Shown: piece after piece, positions 5,930 through 6,374 of the stretch
Layout: each line of letters begins with the position of its first letter
Numbering within the stretch: position 1 is the first letter of the stretch
NCBI GenBank assembly: GCA_019247255.1
Contig: JAFAPJ010000356.1
Span: 1-6,374 of the forward strand
Source: Methylobacteriaceae bacterium
GTDB taxonomy: Bacteria > Pseudomonadota > Alphaproteobacteria > Rhizobiales > Beijerinckiaceae
Direction: 5' to 3'
Length of the DNA: 6,374 nt
Translations under genes and position numbers: made by a program
Notes under the pieces: model-generated
What the model was told of the DNA's origin: nothing
What the model saw: only the letters and a program-made list of their open reading frames with translations
Databases searched by the model: none

Positions 5930-6374
5930 TCAGGACCCGCGATAGGTGGCGTAGCTCCAGGGGCTCGCGGTCAGCGGGACATGGTAGTGCCCTTCCGGCT
6001 CGGCGACCCCGAAACGGATCGGCACGACGTCCAGGAAGGCGGGACGAGGCAGGGCGGCCCCCCTGGCCCGGTAATAGGCGCCGAGCGCGAAACGCAGCTC
6101 GTAGGTGGCGACCGGCAGGGGCCGGTTCGCGACGAGCGGCGGGTCGCTGCGGCCGTTCGCGTTCGTGACGCAGCGCGCGACGGGGCGCTCGCCGTCCGCC
6201 GCGAGCTCGACGAGCTCGACCGCGACGCCCTCCGCCGGCCGGCCCTCGGCGGTGTCGAGGACGTGGGTCGAGAGACGCCCGGCGACGGGCAGGCGGTCCG
6301 GCCCGGACACGAGCGCGTCGAGCCGGAGCGCCGCGATGCGGAACACCTCGGCGAGCGCGGCCTCGCGCTCCTCC
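5930..6374 (-). CDS. uraH: 5-hydroxyisourate hydrolase (UraH) domain, partial, probably fused to OHCU decarboxylase (UraD)
   Basis: Transthyretin-related enzyme hydrolysing 5-hydroxyisourate, the product of urate oxidation, to OHCU; it normally acts as a tetramer. Of 147 visible residues, about 32-147 form a complete UraH domain (116 residues, the usual size). It has the family signatures GRLSTHVLDT (His37 catalytic), TNANGR (Arg75), GHYHVP (HxH pair) and the diagnostic C-terminal YRGS. The first 31 visible residues are not part of that domain. EEREAALAEVFRIAALRLDA followed by a leucine-containing linker resembles the last helix of UraD, which converts OHCU to S-allantoin. The frame is open to the window edge, so the gene is 5'-partial. 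The GTG at 6346, which would give a 138-residue protein, lies within that helix and lacks a clear ribosome binding site. A fused UraD-UraH matches known bacterial fusions and plant allantoin synthase. The downstream M20 hydrolase fits the same pathway. Confidence 0.92.
   Translation of the reverse strand, partial: EEREAALAEVFRIAALRLDALVSGPDRLPVAGRLSTHVLDTAEGRPAEGVAVELVELAADGERPVARCVTNANGRSDPPLVANRPLPVATYELRFALGAYYRARGAALPRPAFLDVVPIRFGVAEPEGHYHVPLTASPWSYATYRGS

Noticed and set aside
3252..5945. An 897-codon open frame on the plus strand, opposite the M20 hydrolase and CLC genes
   Set aside because: Very long, but antisense to two genes with clear family motifs. It is rich in Arg, Asp, Gly, Ala and His in a way typical of a mirror frame in GC-rich DNA, shows no recognisable motif, and spans an intergenic gap and two gene boundaries.
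5930..6346. A stand-alone 138-residue UraH starting at GTG 6346
   Set aside because: The GTG lies inside a helix that continues upstream in frame and resembles UraD; there is no clear ribosome binding site at proper spacing.

Overview
The window is very GC-rich (estimated by eye at about 70% or more), with dense codon-position GC bias and gaps of 20-124 bases between genes. It looks like a chromosomal segment of an alphaproteobacterium, most likely Hyphomicrobiales/Rhizobiales-like. This rests on composition, the type of CLC protein and the UraD-UraH arrangement; the genus cannot be named. No RNA genes, mobile elements, CRISPR arrays or long repeats were seen.

Layout: one plus-strand gene at the left edge, a GT61-family glycosyltransferase, converges on a run of four minus-strand genes. 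Read in their own direction from the right edge, these are: (1) the 3' part of a gene encoding 5-hydroxyisourate hydrolase (UraH, transthyretin-like). Its N-terminal side, cut by the window edge, looks like the end of an OHCU decarboxylase (UraD), so it is probably a UraD-UraH 'allantoin synthase' fusion. (2) 20 bases later, an M20-family zinc hydrolase of the allantoate amidohydrolase/N-carbamoyl-amino-acid hydrolase type, with an unrecognised C-terminal extension of about 105 residues. (3) 30 bases later, a CLC-type anion channel/transporter with two CBS domains and divergent selectivity motifs. (4) After a 124-base gap with a strong dyad, ada, encoding the bifunctional alkylation-response regulator and O6-methylguanine-DNA methyltransferase.

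Genes 1 and 2 fit one pathway: UraH and UraD take 5-hydroxyisourate from urate oxidation through OHCU to S-allantoin. After allantoinase (not in the window), allantoate amidohydrolase releases ammonia and CO2 from allantoate. The tight spacing of the CLC gene suggests it shares the transcript, but no functional link to purine catabolism is known to me. Ada and the glycosyltransferase are unrelated functions. Their stop codons overlap by four bases, so no room is left for a terminator between them.

The most noteworthy points are the fusion hidden at the right edge, the extended M20 hydrolase in a ureide context, and the CLC protein that lacks the canonical GSGIP motif and the internal proton glutamate. 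I see no clear evidence of a wholly new multi-gene system.
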